A stretch of DNA of 55,992 nucleotides from Spirosoma fluviale (lineage in GTDB: Bacteria; Bacteroidota; Bacteroidia; Cytophagales; Cyclobacteriaceae). Positions 34,910-43,993 of the stretch are shown piece after piece (positions within the stretch are counted from its first letter, which is position 1; the number at the start of each line of letters is the position of its first letter). The stretch spans positions 1 to 55,992 of the forward strand of contig CAMBMU010000006.1 in NCBI GenBank assembly GCA_945868725.1, written 5' to 3'. The position numbers and the translations under genes were made by a program. The notes below the pieces were generated by a model. The model was given only the letters and a program-made list of their open reading frames with translations, was not told the origin of the DNA and did not search any database.

Positions 34910-37534
34910 TTACAACAAGATTGACTTTGCTTTGGCAACCACCTGTGGCAAACCATTGAGGTCCTTACCTCCTGCAGTCGCGAAGAAGGGCTGCCCACCT
35001 CCACCTCCTTGGATTTCCTTAGCAAGTTCACGAACTAGATTTCCAGCATGCAAACCAGTTTCCTCCAATAAAGACTCATCGATAAATACAGCCACTTGAG
35101 GGCTGTTATCTATCGTGGCTGCCAAAACAATGCAGGCCTTAGAAACCTCATTTTTGAGTTCATACACCAACTTCTTCAAGGAGTCTGCATTGGGTAGCGT
35201 CACAGCAGCAATCAATACCTGCATGCTGTCTTTTTGAACAAACTGACCTTTCAACTGGTCTTTTACTCCAGCTGACTTTTCTAGATGTAACTGCTCAATT
35301 TCTTTTCTTAATTCATTGCGTTCTTGAACTAAGGATTCCACCGCCTTTACCAGGTCTCGTGGATTTTTCAAGAGTTCTTGAAGTTCTTTTACCAAAGCCT
35401 CTTGTTCCCGTATATAGGTTTCTGCAGCTGTAGCTGTAATCGCCTCAATACGGCGCACACCAGCAGCAATAGATCCCTCTGAAGTGATCTTAAATAGTCC
35501 TATTTGACTTGTCTCAGACACGTGAGTGCCGCCACATAACTCCACAGAATATTCTTTACCATAGGTTATTACACGGACAAAATCCCCATATTTTTCACCA
35601 AAAAGGGCTGTTGCACCCATTTTTTTAGCGTCTTCAATCGGGACATTTCGTTGTTCAAACAAGGCCACATTCTCTCTAACCTTGGCATTAACAAGGACCT
35701 CTACTTGTGCGATTTCCTCCTCTGTCATTTTTCCAAAGTGGGAAAAATCAAAGCGAAGCAGTTGCTCATTGACCAAAGACCCACGCTGCTGGATATGCTC
35801 ACCCAATACCGATTTAAGAGCCGATTGGAGCAAGTGCGTGGCCGTGTGGTTGTTCGTGGTGAGCTGTCTCTTTTCACGATCCACCTCTGCCACAAATTGA
35901 GCTTCAGCCTGTAAAGGAAGCTTTTCAACAAAATGAACGATTAAGCCATTCTCTTTTTTGGTATCCAAAACGCGAATATGTTCAGTCGGAGTTTTAAGCC
36001 AACCCGTATCCCCTACTTGACCACCGCTTTCCGCATAAAATGGGGTTTTGTCCAATACCAATTGGTAGCGGTCCCCTTTCTTGTCCGTGATGGTGCGGTA
36101 TTTGACAATATGAGAATAGGTGTCCAGCATATCGTAACCCACAAATTCTACTCCTGAATCGTCATGCACCAAAACCCAATCGCCAGTATCTTGCTCTGAA
36201 GCTGCTCTTGAACGAGTTTTCTGCTTTTCCATTTCATCGGCAAAGCCTTTTTCGTCTACTGAAAATCCATTTTCACGAGCGATTAATGAAGTTAAGTCTA
36301 AGGGAAATCCATAGGTATCGTACAACTCGAAGGCGGTTTTTCCTGAGATCACCTGCTGGCTGCTAGTAAGCAAATCTGCTTTTATACCATCTAGCATTCG
36401 GAGCCCATTGTCTAGGGTACGAAGGAAAGAGGCTTCTTCCTCTTGAATTACCTTGGCAATAAACTCCTGCTGTGCACGAACTTCTGGGAATATATCTCCA
36501 AAATTAGCTGCAATGAGCGGAGTCAACTCGAATAAAAAGGGCTTTTGAAAACCTAGGAAAGTATAACCATAACGCACTGCTCTTCTCAAAATCCGTCGAA
36601 TCACATAGCCTGCCTTGTTGTTGGAAGGAATCTGTCCATCCGCTATGGTAAAGGAAATTGCACGGATATGGTCTACAATCACGCGGAATGCAATGTCAGT
36701 AGGCTCATCTTTCCCATAAGACTTTCCCGATTTACGCTCCAAGGCAGCGATAAAGGGCATAAATAAATCGGTATCGTAGTTGGATGATTTGTGTTGAATC
36801 GCCCGTACCAAGCGCTCAAAACCCATACCGGTATCCACATGTGTGGCAGGTAACTCCTTCAAGCTTCCATCAGAAACACGGTTGAACTGCATAAATACCA
36901 AGTTCCAGATCTCAATTACTTGAGGATGGTCATTGTTGACTAAATCACGCCCTGGAATCGCAGCTCTTTCGGAAGCTGACCGTAGGTCAATGTGGATTTC
37001 GGAGCAGGGTCCGCAAGGTCCTGTATCACCCATTTCCCAAAAGTTGTCCTTCTTGGAACCCATAATGATTCGGTCTTTTGCTACGATATTGCTCCATAGG
37101 TCATGGGCCTCTTTATCCATGGCTAGATTGTCGCCAGCATCGCCTTGGAAAACGGAAACGTATAGCAGGTCTTTGGGCAACTTGTAGACATCAGTCAACA
37201 GTTCCCACGCCCATTCAATTGCTTCCTTTTTAAAATAATCTCCAAAAGACCAGTTGCCCAGCATCTCAAACATGGTGTGGTGGTAGGTATCTACCCCTAC
37301 TTCTTCCAAGTCATTGTGTTTACCACTTACACGAAGGCACTTTTGAGAATTGGCTACTCTTGAGAATTTGGCAATCTCATTTCCTAAAAAAGCATCTTTA
37401 AACTGATTCATCCCTGCATTGGTAAACATCAGGGTTGGGTCATTTTTTACTACAATGGGAGAAGAAGGAACGTATTGGTGCTGCTTGGATTGGAAAAACT
37501 CAATAAACGTGCTTCTGATTTTTTTGGCTTCCAT
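34910..37534 (-). CDS. alaS: alanine--tRNA ligase
   Basis: The 874-aa class II synthetase charges tRNA-Ala and edits mischarged serine or glycine. Motifs include the catalytic N-terminus (FTNAGMNQFKDAFLG, MGDTGPCGPCSEIH), the editing-domain HTATHLLQ (about 560) with the CGGTHV (about 663) zinc-like residues, and a C-terminal coiled coil and GGGGQPFFATAGG. The ATG at 37534 matches the family start (MEAKKIRSTF); the frame reaches a TTG at 37552. It leads the operon alaS-gatB-tlpA. Confidence 0.97.
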   Translation of the reverse strand: MEAKKIRSTFIEFFQSKQHQYVPSSPIVVKNDPTLMFTNAGMNQFKDAFLGNEIAKFSRVANSQKCLRVSGKHNDLEEVGVDTYHHTMFEMLGNWSFGDYFKKEAIEWAWELLTDVYKLPKDLLYVSVFQGDAGDNLAMDKEAHDLWSNIVAKDRIIMGSKKDNFWEMGDTGPCGPCSEIHIDLRSASERAAIPGRDLVNNDHPQVIEIWNLVFMQFNRVSDGSLKELPATHVDTGMGFERLVRAIQHKSSNYDTDLFMPFIAALERKSGKSYGKDEPTDIAFRVIVDHIRAISFTIADGQIPSNNKAGYVIRRILRRAVRYGYTFLGFQKPFLFELTPLIAANFGDIFPEVRAQQEFIAKVIQEEEASFLRTLDNGLRMLDGIKADLLTSSQQVISGKTAFELYDTYGFPLDLTSLIARENGFSVDEKGFADEMEKQKTRSRAASEQDTGDWVLVHDDSGVEFVGYDMLDTYSHIVKYRTITDKKGDRYQLVLDKTPFYAESGGQVGDTGWLKTPTEHIRVLDTKKENGLIVHFVEKLPLQAEAQFVAEVDREKRQLTTNNHTATHLLQSALKSVLGEHIQQRGSLVNEQLLRFDFSHFGKMTEEEIAQVEVLVNAKVRENVALFEQRNVPIEDAKKMGATALFGEKYGDFVRVITYGKEYSVELCGGTHVSETSQIGLFKITSEGSIAAGVRRIEAITATAAETYIREQEALVKELQELLKNPRDLVKAVESLVQERNELRKEIEQLHLEKSAGVKDQLKGQFVQKDSMQVLIAAVTLPNADSLKKLVYELKNEVSKACIVLAATIDNSPQVAVFIDESLLEETGLHAGNLVRELAKEIQGGGGGQPFFATAGGKDLNGLPQVVAKAKSILL

Positions 37535-37603
37535 GGAAGAGAGTCGGTACAATGGCTAAAACTAGTTGGGCTGTATCCGTTGAATTGGAACGAATGCAGG
37601 CCA

Positions 37604-37611
37604 CAAATTTA
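37604..37611 (-). promoter_or_regulatory. TAAATTTG, candidate -7 box for alaS
   Basis: Read on the minus strand it is TAAATTTG, an exact TAnnTTTG, 70 bp upstream of the alaS ATG. No partner -33 motif stands out. Confidence 0.3.
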
Positions 37612-37767
37612 ATAGAATTGGCTGGCTTATGCACAGGAATTTGTGATTTTGACAAAAGCTTCTGGAGGATTCTAGGTCTTTTATTTAGGTATTTTTCAGA
37701 CTTGTTCGGATTGAGACTTCGAAAAATGAAAACCAAAGATTCTTTTTATATTCGTTTAATTAACTCC

Positions 37768-38880
37768 ATGCCCATGTCCTACCTAGATCAAATCGCATCG
37801 CCTACCTTAGTTATTGACGAAAAAATCACCCGAGCCAATCTTGAAAAAATGGCTAATAAAGCACATGCACTAGGAAAGAAGTTAGTTCCTCACTGGAAAA
37901 CTGCCCAATCCCGAATCATTGGAAATTGGGCAAAAGACTGCGGCATCCGGGAGGTGACTGCATCCTCTATTTCCTTAGCCGAATACCTTTGCGGGCAAGG
38001 ATGGGATTGCATCCATATTGCTTTTCCCTTCAATATCCGTGAAATCCCAAGGCTCAATCGACTGGCGGCAAAGCAGGGAATTTCCGTACAAGTGGTCAAT
38101 TCAGCTACGGCAAGAGCGCTTGCGGAGGGTTTGACCGAGAAGGTAGAATTCTTTGTAGAACTCGATGCCGGCTATGGGCGAACTGGCATTCAATCTACAG
38201 ATGAAGCCGAATTGGAAGCTATTTTTAACCAGGCAGATCGAAGTGAATTCTTGAAATTTAAAGGGTTTTACATCCATCCCGGACATACGTACTATGGGAA
38301 GGACATGGACAAAATCCATCTGGAAAGTCAAGAGGCACTTGCAAAGATGAAAGCAAAGTACCTACATCGTTTTCCAAAGGTGGTGACTCGCTTGGGCGAC
38401 ACTCCAGGCTGTGCCATTCGAGAAGATTTTGGAGGGGTGGATGAATTGGGCCCAGGAAATTTTGTGTTTTTTGATTTGATGCAGGTACAGTTAGGCAGCT
38501 GCACAAAAGAAGATATTTCCATCTGCCTAGCCGTACCGGTAGTAGATATTCGAAAAGATCGAAAGGAGATCCTCATTCATGGTGGAGGGGTGCACTTGGC
38601 CAAGGACGTATTGATCCACGAAAATGGAAGTAAAAGTTTTGGGGAGATCGTCCTGCTAAATGACAAAGGCTGGACAATTCCTAGCCACAGTTCCTTTGTG
38701 AAAAGCATATCCCAAGAACATGGCATTATTCAAGCTTCGGACGAGCTATTGGCTTCCATTCAGGTGGGGGATTTGCTTGGAATCTTACCGGTACACTCCT
38801 GCATGACGGCGGATTGTATGGGCAGTTATTTGAGTTTGGATGGCCAACGAATAGACCATGCCGAGGGTAGAATTAACTAG
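37768..38880 (+). CDS. D-threonine aldolase/D-serine dehydratase-like PLP enzyme
   Basis: The 370-aa protein is of fold type III (alanine-racemase N-terminal barrel plus D-Ser dehydratase-like C-terminal beta domain). PLP lysine K44 is in LVPHWKTAQS; the metal-binding HxC of the family is H343/C345 in VHSCMTADC. Members act on D-threonine, D-serine or beta-hydroxy-D-aspartate, and the exact one cannot be read off. Two ATGs (37768 and 37774) are possible; the first is used. The frame is open to a ATG at 37552 within the divergent alaS flank, but that extension is not like the family. It is divergent from alaS. Confidence 0.85.
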   Translation: MPMSYLDQIASPTLVIDEKITRANLEKMANKAHALGKKLVPHWKTAQSRIIGNWAKDCGIREVTASSISLAEYLCGQGWDCIHIAFPFNIREIPRLNRLAAKQGISVQVVNSATARALAEGLTEKVEFFVELDAGYGRTGIQSTDEAELEAIFNQADRSEFLKFKGFYIHPGHTYYGKDMDKIHLESQEALAKMKAKYLHRFPKVVTRLGDTPGCAIREDFGGVDELGPGNFVFFDLMQVQLGSCTKEDISICLAVPVVDIRKDRKEILIHGGGVHLAKDVLIHENGSKSFGEIVLLNDKGWTIPSHSSFVKSISQEHGIIQASDELLASIQVGDLLGILPVHSCMTADCMGSYLSLDGQRIDHAEGRIN

Positions 38881-38931
38881 GCATAAACTCCACTGCTACA
38901 ATTCAAATTGAATGAGTGAAGCCATTTTGGG

Positions 38932-40311
38932 TTAAACTTGATTCTTTTTCCACTTCCCTTTTTTGAAGAAATAAAGTGACACCAGGGCATGAAGAGAGTG
39001 GCAAAAAGCAATGGCAATAAAAATTCCGACATAACTCAAGCCCAGGGGAAATGCGAGGAGATAGGCCAAAGGCACTTCCAAGCCCAAGAGCACGATTGCA
39101 TTGATCCAAGCGGGGGTTTTGGTGTCTCCAGCTCCATTAAATGCTTGCGTCAGCACCATTCCAATCGCGAAGAATACGTATCCAAGGGAAATGATCCAAA
39201 GCCCTTGGGCAGCTACTTCCTTAACTAGTGGGATGGTCGTAAATAAACCAACCAGCTGCTTACTAAACAGGAGGTAAATCCCGGTCACTGAAGCCATAAA
39301 GATGACATTGTAGCGAACGGTAAGCCATACTGCCAATTCCGCTCGTTTTGTTTTCTGCGCACCTAAATTTTGCCCAACCAAAGTAGCCGCAGCTCCCGAT
39401 AGTCCCCAGGATGGTAAAATCGTGAAAATCAAAATCCGAAAAGCAATAGTATAACCAGCCAAGGCCGCAGAACCAAATTCAGCATTCATTCGGGTCAATG
39501 CTACCCAGGAAAGTGAGTCAATTAGGGTTTGCCCCATGCCACCCAAAGACAATTCAATTATTTTTTTAATTGTCTCCCAGCTAAATGCTAAATTTTCTTC
39601 GATGATTTTGAGTTTGTGCTTGCCATTAAACAAGTGATACAGCTGATAAACCACCCCCACACTCCTGCCGAAGGTGGTGGCTATCGCTGCTCCATCTAGT
39701 CCATAGCCGTCCCAGGAACCGATTCCAAAAATTAAAATAGGGTCCAAAATGATATTTAGGCCGTTGGCAATCATTAAAGAACGCATCGCATGGTGTGCCT
39801 GACCTGCTCCTCTGAAAGCACCGTTGCATAAAAAAAGCAATAGGATAGCCGTATTGCCAGCAAAAACAATCTTGGCATAATTTGACCCTGATTCAATTAA
39901 TTGTTCCTCTGCACCCATCAAACGAAGTAAGTCGGCAGCAAAGGTCCAACCCAAGACCCCGAGAACTATGGAAATCAAGGCTCCAACTAGAAGCAATTGA
40001 AAAGTTGCTGTACCTGCCTCTTTGTAATTTTTTTCTCCAAACCTCCGAGATACAAGGGCTGTAGCAGCCATACTCAAGCCAAAGCCAAGGGCATAGGTAA
40101 GTACGATCACCGACTCGGTCAAACCCACCGTAGCAATGGCATATTCCCCGAGTTGCGCCACAAAGAAGATGTCTACAATGGCGAAAGAGGATTCCATCAT
40201 CATCTCCAAAATCATAGGTAAGGCGAGAATAAAAATCGCCGTCTTCAAAGGAAGACGGGTAAAATCCTGCTCTTTGCCCAGGAGGGCATCTTTAATCAGT
40301 TGCCAGGTCAT
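38932..40311 (-). CDS. MATE-family multidrug/organic cation exporter
   Basis: The 459-aa protein has about 12 predicted transmembrane helices in two similar bundles (e.g. VTLVGQNLGAQ-like ATLVGQNLGAQKTKRAE and ALVSRRFGEKNYKEAG, matching the paired VGQxxGA loops of the family). It exports cationic compounds in exchange for Na+ or H+. The ATG at 40311 is taken over a TTG at 40377 because the longer N-terminus is not membrane-like. It is a single gene on the minus strand, with the ion-channel-like gene's terminator just upstream. Confidence 0.94.
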   Translation of the reverse strand: MTWQLIKDALLGKEQDFTRLPLKTAIFILALPMILEMMMESSFAIVDIFFVAQLGEYAIATVGLTESVIVLTYALGFGLSMAATALVSRRFGEKNYKEAGTATFQLLLVGALISIVLGVLGWTFAADLLRLMGAEEQLIESGSNYAKIVFAGNTAILLLFLCNGAFRGAGQAHHAMRSLMIANGLNIILDPILIFGIGSWDGYGLDGAAIATTFGRSVGVVYQLYHLFNGKHKLKIIEENLAFSWETIKKIIELSLGGMGQTLIDSLSWVALTRMNAEFGSAALAGYTIAFRILIFTILPSWGLSGAAATLVGQNLGAQKTKRAELAVWLTVRYNVIFMASVTGIYLLFSKQLVGLFTTIPLVKEVAAQGLWIISLGYVFFAIGMVLTQAFNGAGDTKTPAWINAIVLLGLEVPLAYLLAFPLGLSYVGIFIAIAFCHSLHALVSLYFFKKGKWKKNQV

Positions 40312-40386
40312 GCGGAAAAAAGAAAAGGATTGAAAAAATATCGATACATCAGGCGCATAGCATAAGTCAGAGTGCAAAAAAAAGAA

Positions 40387-40409
40387 AAAAACCGCACAAG
40401 GCGGTTTTT
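40387..40409 (-). terminator. terminator after the ion-channel-like gene
   Basis: AAAAACCGC and GCGGTTTTT pair perfectly over 9 bp around ACAAG. On the minus strand the stem is followed by a long T-rich run, and it lies 46 bp beyond the stop at 40456. It separates that gene from the MATE gene. Confidence 0.9.
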
Positions 40410-40455
40410 ATTCAAAATGAAACTTGATTGGTATGAATAATCCTTCCTTTTTAGA

Positions 40456-41583
40456 TTAAGAATAACTTATAGCGAAGTAGATTAATGAGGAATTGATTAA
40501 TATAAAAAATAAAAACATGGCTAAATTAATTAACCTAGTCATCTTTTTTTCGAATGAATCTATAACACCATCTTTAAATATTAATGAAGGCAAAACGCCT
40601 AAAATTGCTATCATTGAAACTATTAAAACAATGCAATACGCATTGATAATTTCTGCTAAAGAAAAAACGTTCGTAGATGGCAATTTTGAAGCTAAAATAT
40701 AACTGCCACCAGCTGCTGTAAATAGTGCGCCTACAGTATATCTGCTGGGGTCCGGTGCAAAAGGCGCTATAAAGGTTACCAATACAGCAATATATAAAAT
40801 TAAAAATAGTTTTAAAATAACAGATAATCCACCTTTATAAATTCTAACTGCCATTCTGAATTGAGAAAAATCAGTTTTATAATCAGAAGAAAATTTTGGG
40901 TTTCCTCTCGCTGATTTATAGGCATGGGGCTTTTCGATCAGTTTAACACTATTTTCTTTTTCATATCCATTTACCATTACTCTTGAGCTTACTTTAGAAT
41001 CATTGGTATCTGGTTCAAAATATAGATTCTTTCTGTCAATCCATTTATGTTCAATCGGTATAATCAAATCATGTTTATCAATCGGATAAAGAGATACATC
41101 AAAAAATTGGGTATTTTTTGCTTTAACGTAATATTGAATGTATTCAATATTGTTACTTGAGTCAATGTACCGGTCAACTAAATCAGATTTTAAAATATCT
41201 CCGTTTATTATTGTAAATGGAAGTTCATTTTTGTGAGACAAATCATTTTTTCCTAAAAAGTCGATCTCCTTTGGATTCCATTTAAACCACAAATAAAATT
41301 CATAAGTCCAATAGGATTCTTTAATATTTAGTTCTTCAATTCTTTCTAGATAGGTTCCAATTACAACTTTTTTTGAATTCGGCGGTAGTGAAAAACTTTC
41401 AGATGCAGTTTTACCTTTATCGGGAACATTGGGGTCCATGGTGTTTTTCATATTATTGCTCAGGTTCGTTGCCATATCCTTTACGAAATTGGATATTGTA
41501 TATGAAAAAACGATTCCTGAAATTAATATGGTAATTAGGAAAAAAATTAAAATTACATGTGAGCGTTTCTTATTTTTAAACAT
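40456..41583 (-). CDS. predicted pentameric ligand-gated ion channel (Cys-loop-type) homologue with N-terminal anchor
   Basis: The 375-aa protein has a first membrane helix (10-30), a low-complexity linker, an extracellular beta domain (70-250) and four C-terminal helices (255-276, 281-299, 307-328, 350-373). GTYLERIEELNI followed by FYLWFKWNPKEIDF fits the start and W-x-D strand of prokaryotic channels such as GLIC; SLYPIDKHDLIIPIEH fits the YPFDxQ loop, without cysteines. RYTVGALFTAAGGSYILASKLP sits like pore helix M2, ending in the LP of the M2-M3 loop, with SLAEIINAYC as M3. Differences are an uncleaved anchor instead of a signal peptide, no M1 proline, and a Gly/Ala-rich M2. The gene is visibly lower in G+C than its neighbours. 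The alternative is an unrelated four-helix envelope protein. Confidence 0.65.
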   Translation of the reverse strand: MFKNKKRSHVILIFFLITILISGIVFSYTISNFVKDMATNLSNNMKNTMDPNVPDKGKTASESFSLPPNSKKVVIGTYLERIEELNIKESYWTYEFYLWFKWNPKEIDFLGKNDLSHKNELPFTIINGDILKSDLVDRYIDSSNNIEYIQYYVKAKNTQFFDVSLYPIDKHDLIIPIEHKWIDRKNLYFEPDTNDSKVSSRVMVNGYEKENSVKLIEKPHAYKSARGNPKFSSDYKTDFSQFRMAVRIYKGGLSVILKLFLILYIAVLVTFIAPFAPDPSRYTVGALFTAAGGSYILASKLPSTNVFSLAEIINAYCIVLIVSMIAILGVLPSLIFKDGVIDSFEKKMTRLINLAMFLFFILINSSLIYFAISYS

Positions 41584-41928
41584 ACAATGTTTTATTTATA
41601 CTTTTTTAATATTTGTCTGCAATTACCGGAGTAGCTAATTAAGTTTTAACTGACAGTTAGTGGTTATTACTTTAGTCAGGCTTTAATTTGCTGTAAATTA
41701 GGTCAAAATAGCCGAATTTGACAATGAACATTTCCATTTTTTTAATCGATTTCACAAGGATGCTTCCTGTATTGACTTCATTAAAGAACCAAGAATCCAG
41801 CAGGGAATCATCTCCAATATCATGGAGATGCCAAGAATAAAAATGCCCCCAATAAGTGTCTAACTTTTTGGGGGCACATCACAAGGTAATTTTTTACTCA
41901 AATTGATTTATATGATGAAATGACTATT
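41584..41928. other. intergenic region upstream of the channel-like gene
   Basis: The 345-bp gap contains the promoter side of the channel-like gene and the terminator of the acyl-CoA ligase. A palindrome AACTGACAGTT lies at 41648-41658, 65 bp ahead of the channel ATG, and may be an operator. No credible reading frame was seen; a 38-codon frame from 41724 has no recognisable features. Confidence 0.45.
41844..41876 (-). terminator. TGCCCCC/GGGGGCA hairpin after the acyl-CoA ligase gene
   Basis: TGCCCCC (41844-41850) pairs with GGGGGCA (41870-41876) around a 19-base loop. On the minus strand it is followed by TTTTTATT. It is 53 bp beyond the stop of the ligase gene. The right arm together with its loop reads TGTCTAACTTTTTGGGGGCA, which resembles IS3-family ends as I remember them (see findings). 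Confidence 0.6.
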
Positions 41929-43611
41929 TTAAGAACCCAGGGTTTCCAGGTGAGCCTCCTTGATTTTGCGACGAAGAATTTTACCCACATTGGTCTTTGG
42001 AAGTTCTTCGGTAAAATACACCTCTTTGGGAACTTTGTAATTGGTCAAAAACTCTTTGCAGTGCGCAATCACCTTTTCTTGGGTAAGTGCCTGGTCTTTC
42101 TTCACCACATAGGCCACCACCTTCTCCGTAGATTTAGGATCAGGCATTCCAATTACGCCCACTTCCAATACACCTGGACAAGAGGCAATTGCATCCTCCA
42201 CCTCGTTGGGGTAAACATTAAATCCAGACACGAGAATCATTTCTTTTTTACGATCCACAATCTTGGTATAGCCATCTGCATCCATGACTCCAATATCGCC
42301 CGACTTAAACCAATCGCCTTGCATCACTAAAGCGGTTTCCTCTGGCCTATTCCAATAGCCTTTCATGACTTGCGGGCCCTTGATGAAAATCTCACCCCGC
42401 TCACCCAAAGGCACTGGATTTCCTGCATCGTCGGCAATCATCACCTCGGTATTCGGCAGAGGCATCCCGATTGTCCCAATTCGTTCGGTTCCATCGATGG
42501 GATTACATGTAGCTACAGGAGCAGTTTCAGTTAAGCCATAGCCCTCCGCAAGTGGTACACCAGTTACCGATTTCCATTTTTCAGCAGTAGCTTTTTGTAC
42601 AGCCATGCCTCCTCCTACCGCAATCTTCAAACCTGAGAAATCCAATTTACCAAAAGCCTCCTGATTCAATAAGCCGTTGAACAATGTATTCACTCCTGTC
42701 ATCACCGTAAATCGTTTTTTAGCCAAATCTCCAATGAAAGCTTTCATATCTCTTGGATTGGTAATCAGCACATTATGCGCACCAATTTTCAACATGGCAA
42801 GGCAGTTCACTGTCAATGCAAAAATGTGATACAGCGGCAGAGCGGTAATCACGATTTCTTGACTCTCTACAAGCCTGGGCTTCATCCAGGCAGAAATCTG
42901 CTGCATGTTGGCCACAATATTTCCGTGGGTCAATTCTGCCCCTTTCGACACTCCCGTAGTGCCACCTGTATACTGAAGAAATGCAGGATCATCTAAAGTG
43001 CTTGCAACTTTCTTGAAATTGTGGTTGGCACCGAGAGACAAGGCCTTTTTAAATGAAACGGCTCCAGGCAAATGGTAGGCAGGCACCATCTTTTTAACAT
43101 GCTTGACTACCAGATTCACGATTGAACCTTTCAAGCCCCCAAGCAAGTCTCCTAGCTCGGTAAGGATTACATGCTTGGCCTGAATATCTGAACGAATTTT
43201 TTCCAAGTTGGAAGCAAAATTAGCAACAATCACGACCACATCTGCCCCTGAATCATTGAATTGATGCTTCATTTCAGAAGGTGTATAGAGTGGGTTGGTA
43301 TTCACGACCACCATACCTGCTCGAAGGGCACCAAACATGGCTACAGGATACTGCAATACATTAGGCATCTGAATGGCTACTCGGGAGCCCTTGCTTAGCT
43401 TTAGCTCGAAAATTAAGTAATTCGCAAACTGGGCACTCAAGCGATCCAATTCCTGAAAAGTCATGGTTTTACCCATGCATTCATAGGCTACAGCCGTTCC
43501 GAATTTTTTGACACTTTCTTCAAAAAGCTCCGTAACACTAGAATAGGCCCTGCAATCTACTTCTTGAGGAACGGAGGAAGGATAAAATTTAAACCAAGAG
43601 AAATCGTTCAT
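41929..43611 (-). CDS. fadD: long-chain fatty-acid--CoA ligase (AMP-binding)
   Basis: The 560-aa ANL-superfamily enzyme activates fatty acids to acyl-CoA via acyl-AMP. The P-loop motif is QYTGGTTGVSKGAELTHGN, the adenine-binding part GYGLTETAPV, then FKSGDIGVMDADGY with the conserved aspartate, and the C-terminal catalytic lysine in PKTNVGKILRR. The length and motif set agree with FadD-type medium/long-chain ligases. It is a single gene divergent from the kinase/ADP-ribosylglycohydrolase pair across a 397-bp control region. Confidence 0.9.
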   Translation of the reverse strand: MNDFSWFKFYPSSVPQEVDCRAYSSVTELFEESVKKFGTAVAYECMGKTMTFQELDRLSAQFANYLIFELKLSKGSRVAIQMPNVLQYPVAMFGALRAGMVVVNTNPLYTPSEMKHQFNDSGADVVVIVANFASNLEKIRSDIQAKHVILTELGDLLGGLKGSIVNLVVKHVKKMVPAYHLPGAVSFKKALSLGANHNFKKVASTLDDPAFLQYTGGTTGVSKGAELTHGNIVANMQQISAWMKPRLVESQEIVITALPLYHIFALTVNCLAMLKIGAHNVLITNPRDMKAFIGDLAKKRFTVMTGVNTLFNGLLNQEAFGKLDFSGLKIAVGGGMAVQKATAEKWKSVTGVPLAEGYGLTETAPVATCNPIDGTERIGTIGMPLPNTEVMIADDAGNPVPLGERGEIFIKGPQVMKGYWNRPEETALVMQGDWFKSGDIGVMDADGYTKIVDRKKEMILVSGFNVYPNEVEDAIASCPGVLEVGVIGMPDPKSTEKVVAYVVKKDQALTQEKVIAHCKEFLTNYKVPKEVYFTEELPKTNVGKILRRKIKEAHLETLGS

Positions 43612-43873
43612 TTGTTTACTATTTTGGGTGATTCTGAAGGGTCAATTACTTAAAATATCAGCGTTTAGCCAAGAAAATGGTCTACTATTTCAAAATTTTT
43701 TGAACGAGTATCCTTAGTGGTTAACAGATATGTTGAGCTTTTGGTAGGACTGCGAATAATCCTATCTAATATTTTTAATTATCCGCTTTTTCAACAAAAA
43801 CCAAAGTAAATAAGGATTGAGGATCAATTAAGTGAGCTATGGACCGTTGACAGCCTGTGGGCCGTGGCCCATG

Positions 43874-43938
43874 GTCAGTGAACAATTATCCGCAGTGGTA
43901 AACATCCCTATTGAGACACTGACATAATTGCGGATAAT
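43874..43938 (+). repeat. interleaved inverted repeats (A-B-A'-B' order)
   Basis: GTCAGTG (43874-43880) is complementary to CACTGAC (43917-43923), and ATTATCCGCA (43885-43894) to TGCGGATAAT (43929-43938). The order A-B-A'-B' cannot form two nested hairpins but fits an H-type pseudoknot in RNA, or two staggered operator pairs in DNA. Confidence 0.6.
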
Positions 43939-43985
43939 CATATTAATATTCTTACCATACCGGCTACTTCTTTCTCCCGAAAGGC

Positions 43986-43993
43986 TAAATTTG
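43986..43993 (+). promoter_or_regulatory. TAAATTTG, candidate -7 box of the kinase/ARH pair
   Basis: TAAATTTG is an exact TAnnTTTG on the plus strand, 15 bp before the ATG at 44009. A -33 TTTG is not obvious. If used, the repeat motifs at 43874-43938 would be upstream of the RNA start, which argues for operators rather than an RNA fold. Confidence 0.4.

Noticed and set aside
37552-37767. Long N-terminal extension of the D-threonine-aldolase-like gene
   Set aside because: The residues do not match the family, and the stretch overlaps the alaS promoter flank.
41690-41880. Remnant of an IS3 transposase gene
   Set aside because: I compared the frames with the expected C-terminal transposase motif and found no match; only the end-like sequence remains suggestive.
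43858-43869. GGGCCGTGGCCC palindrome as a terminator
   Set aside because: It has only a two-base loop and no following T run, and it lies between divergent promoters, so I count it only as part of the control region.
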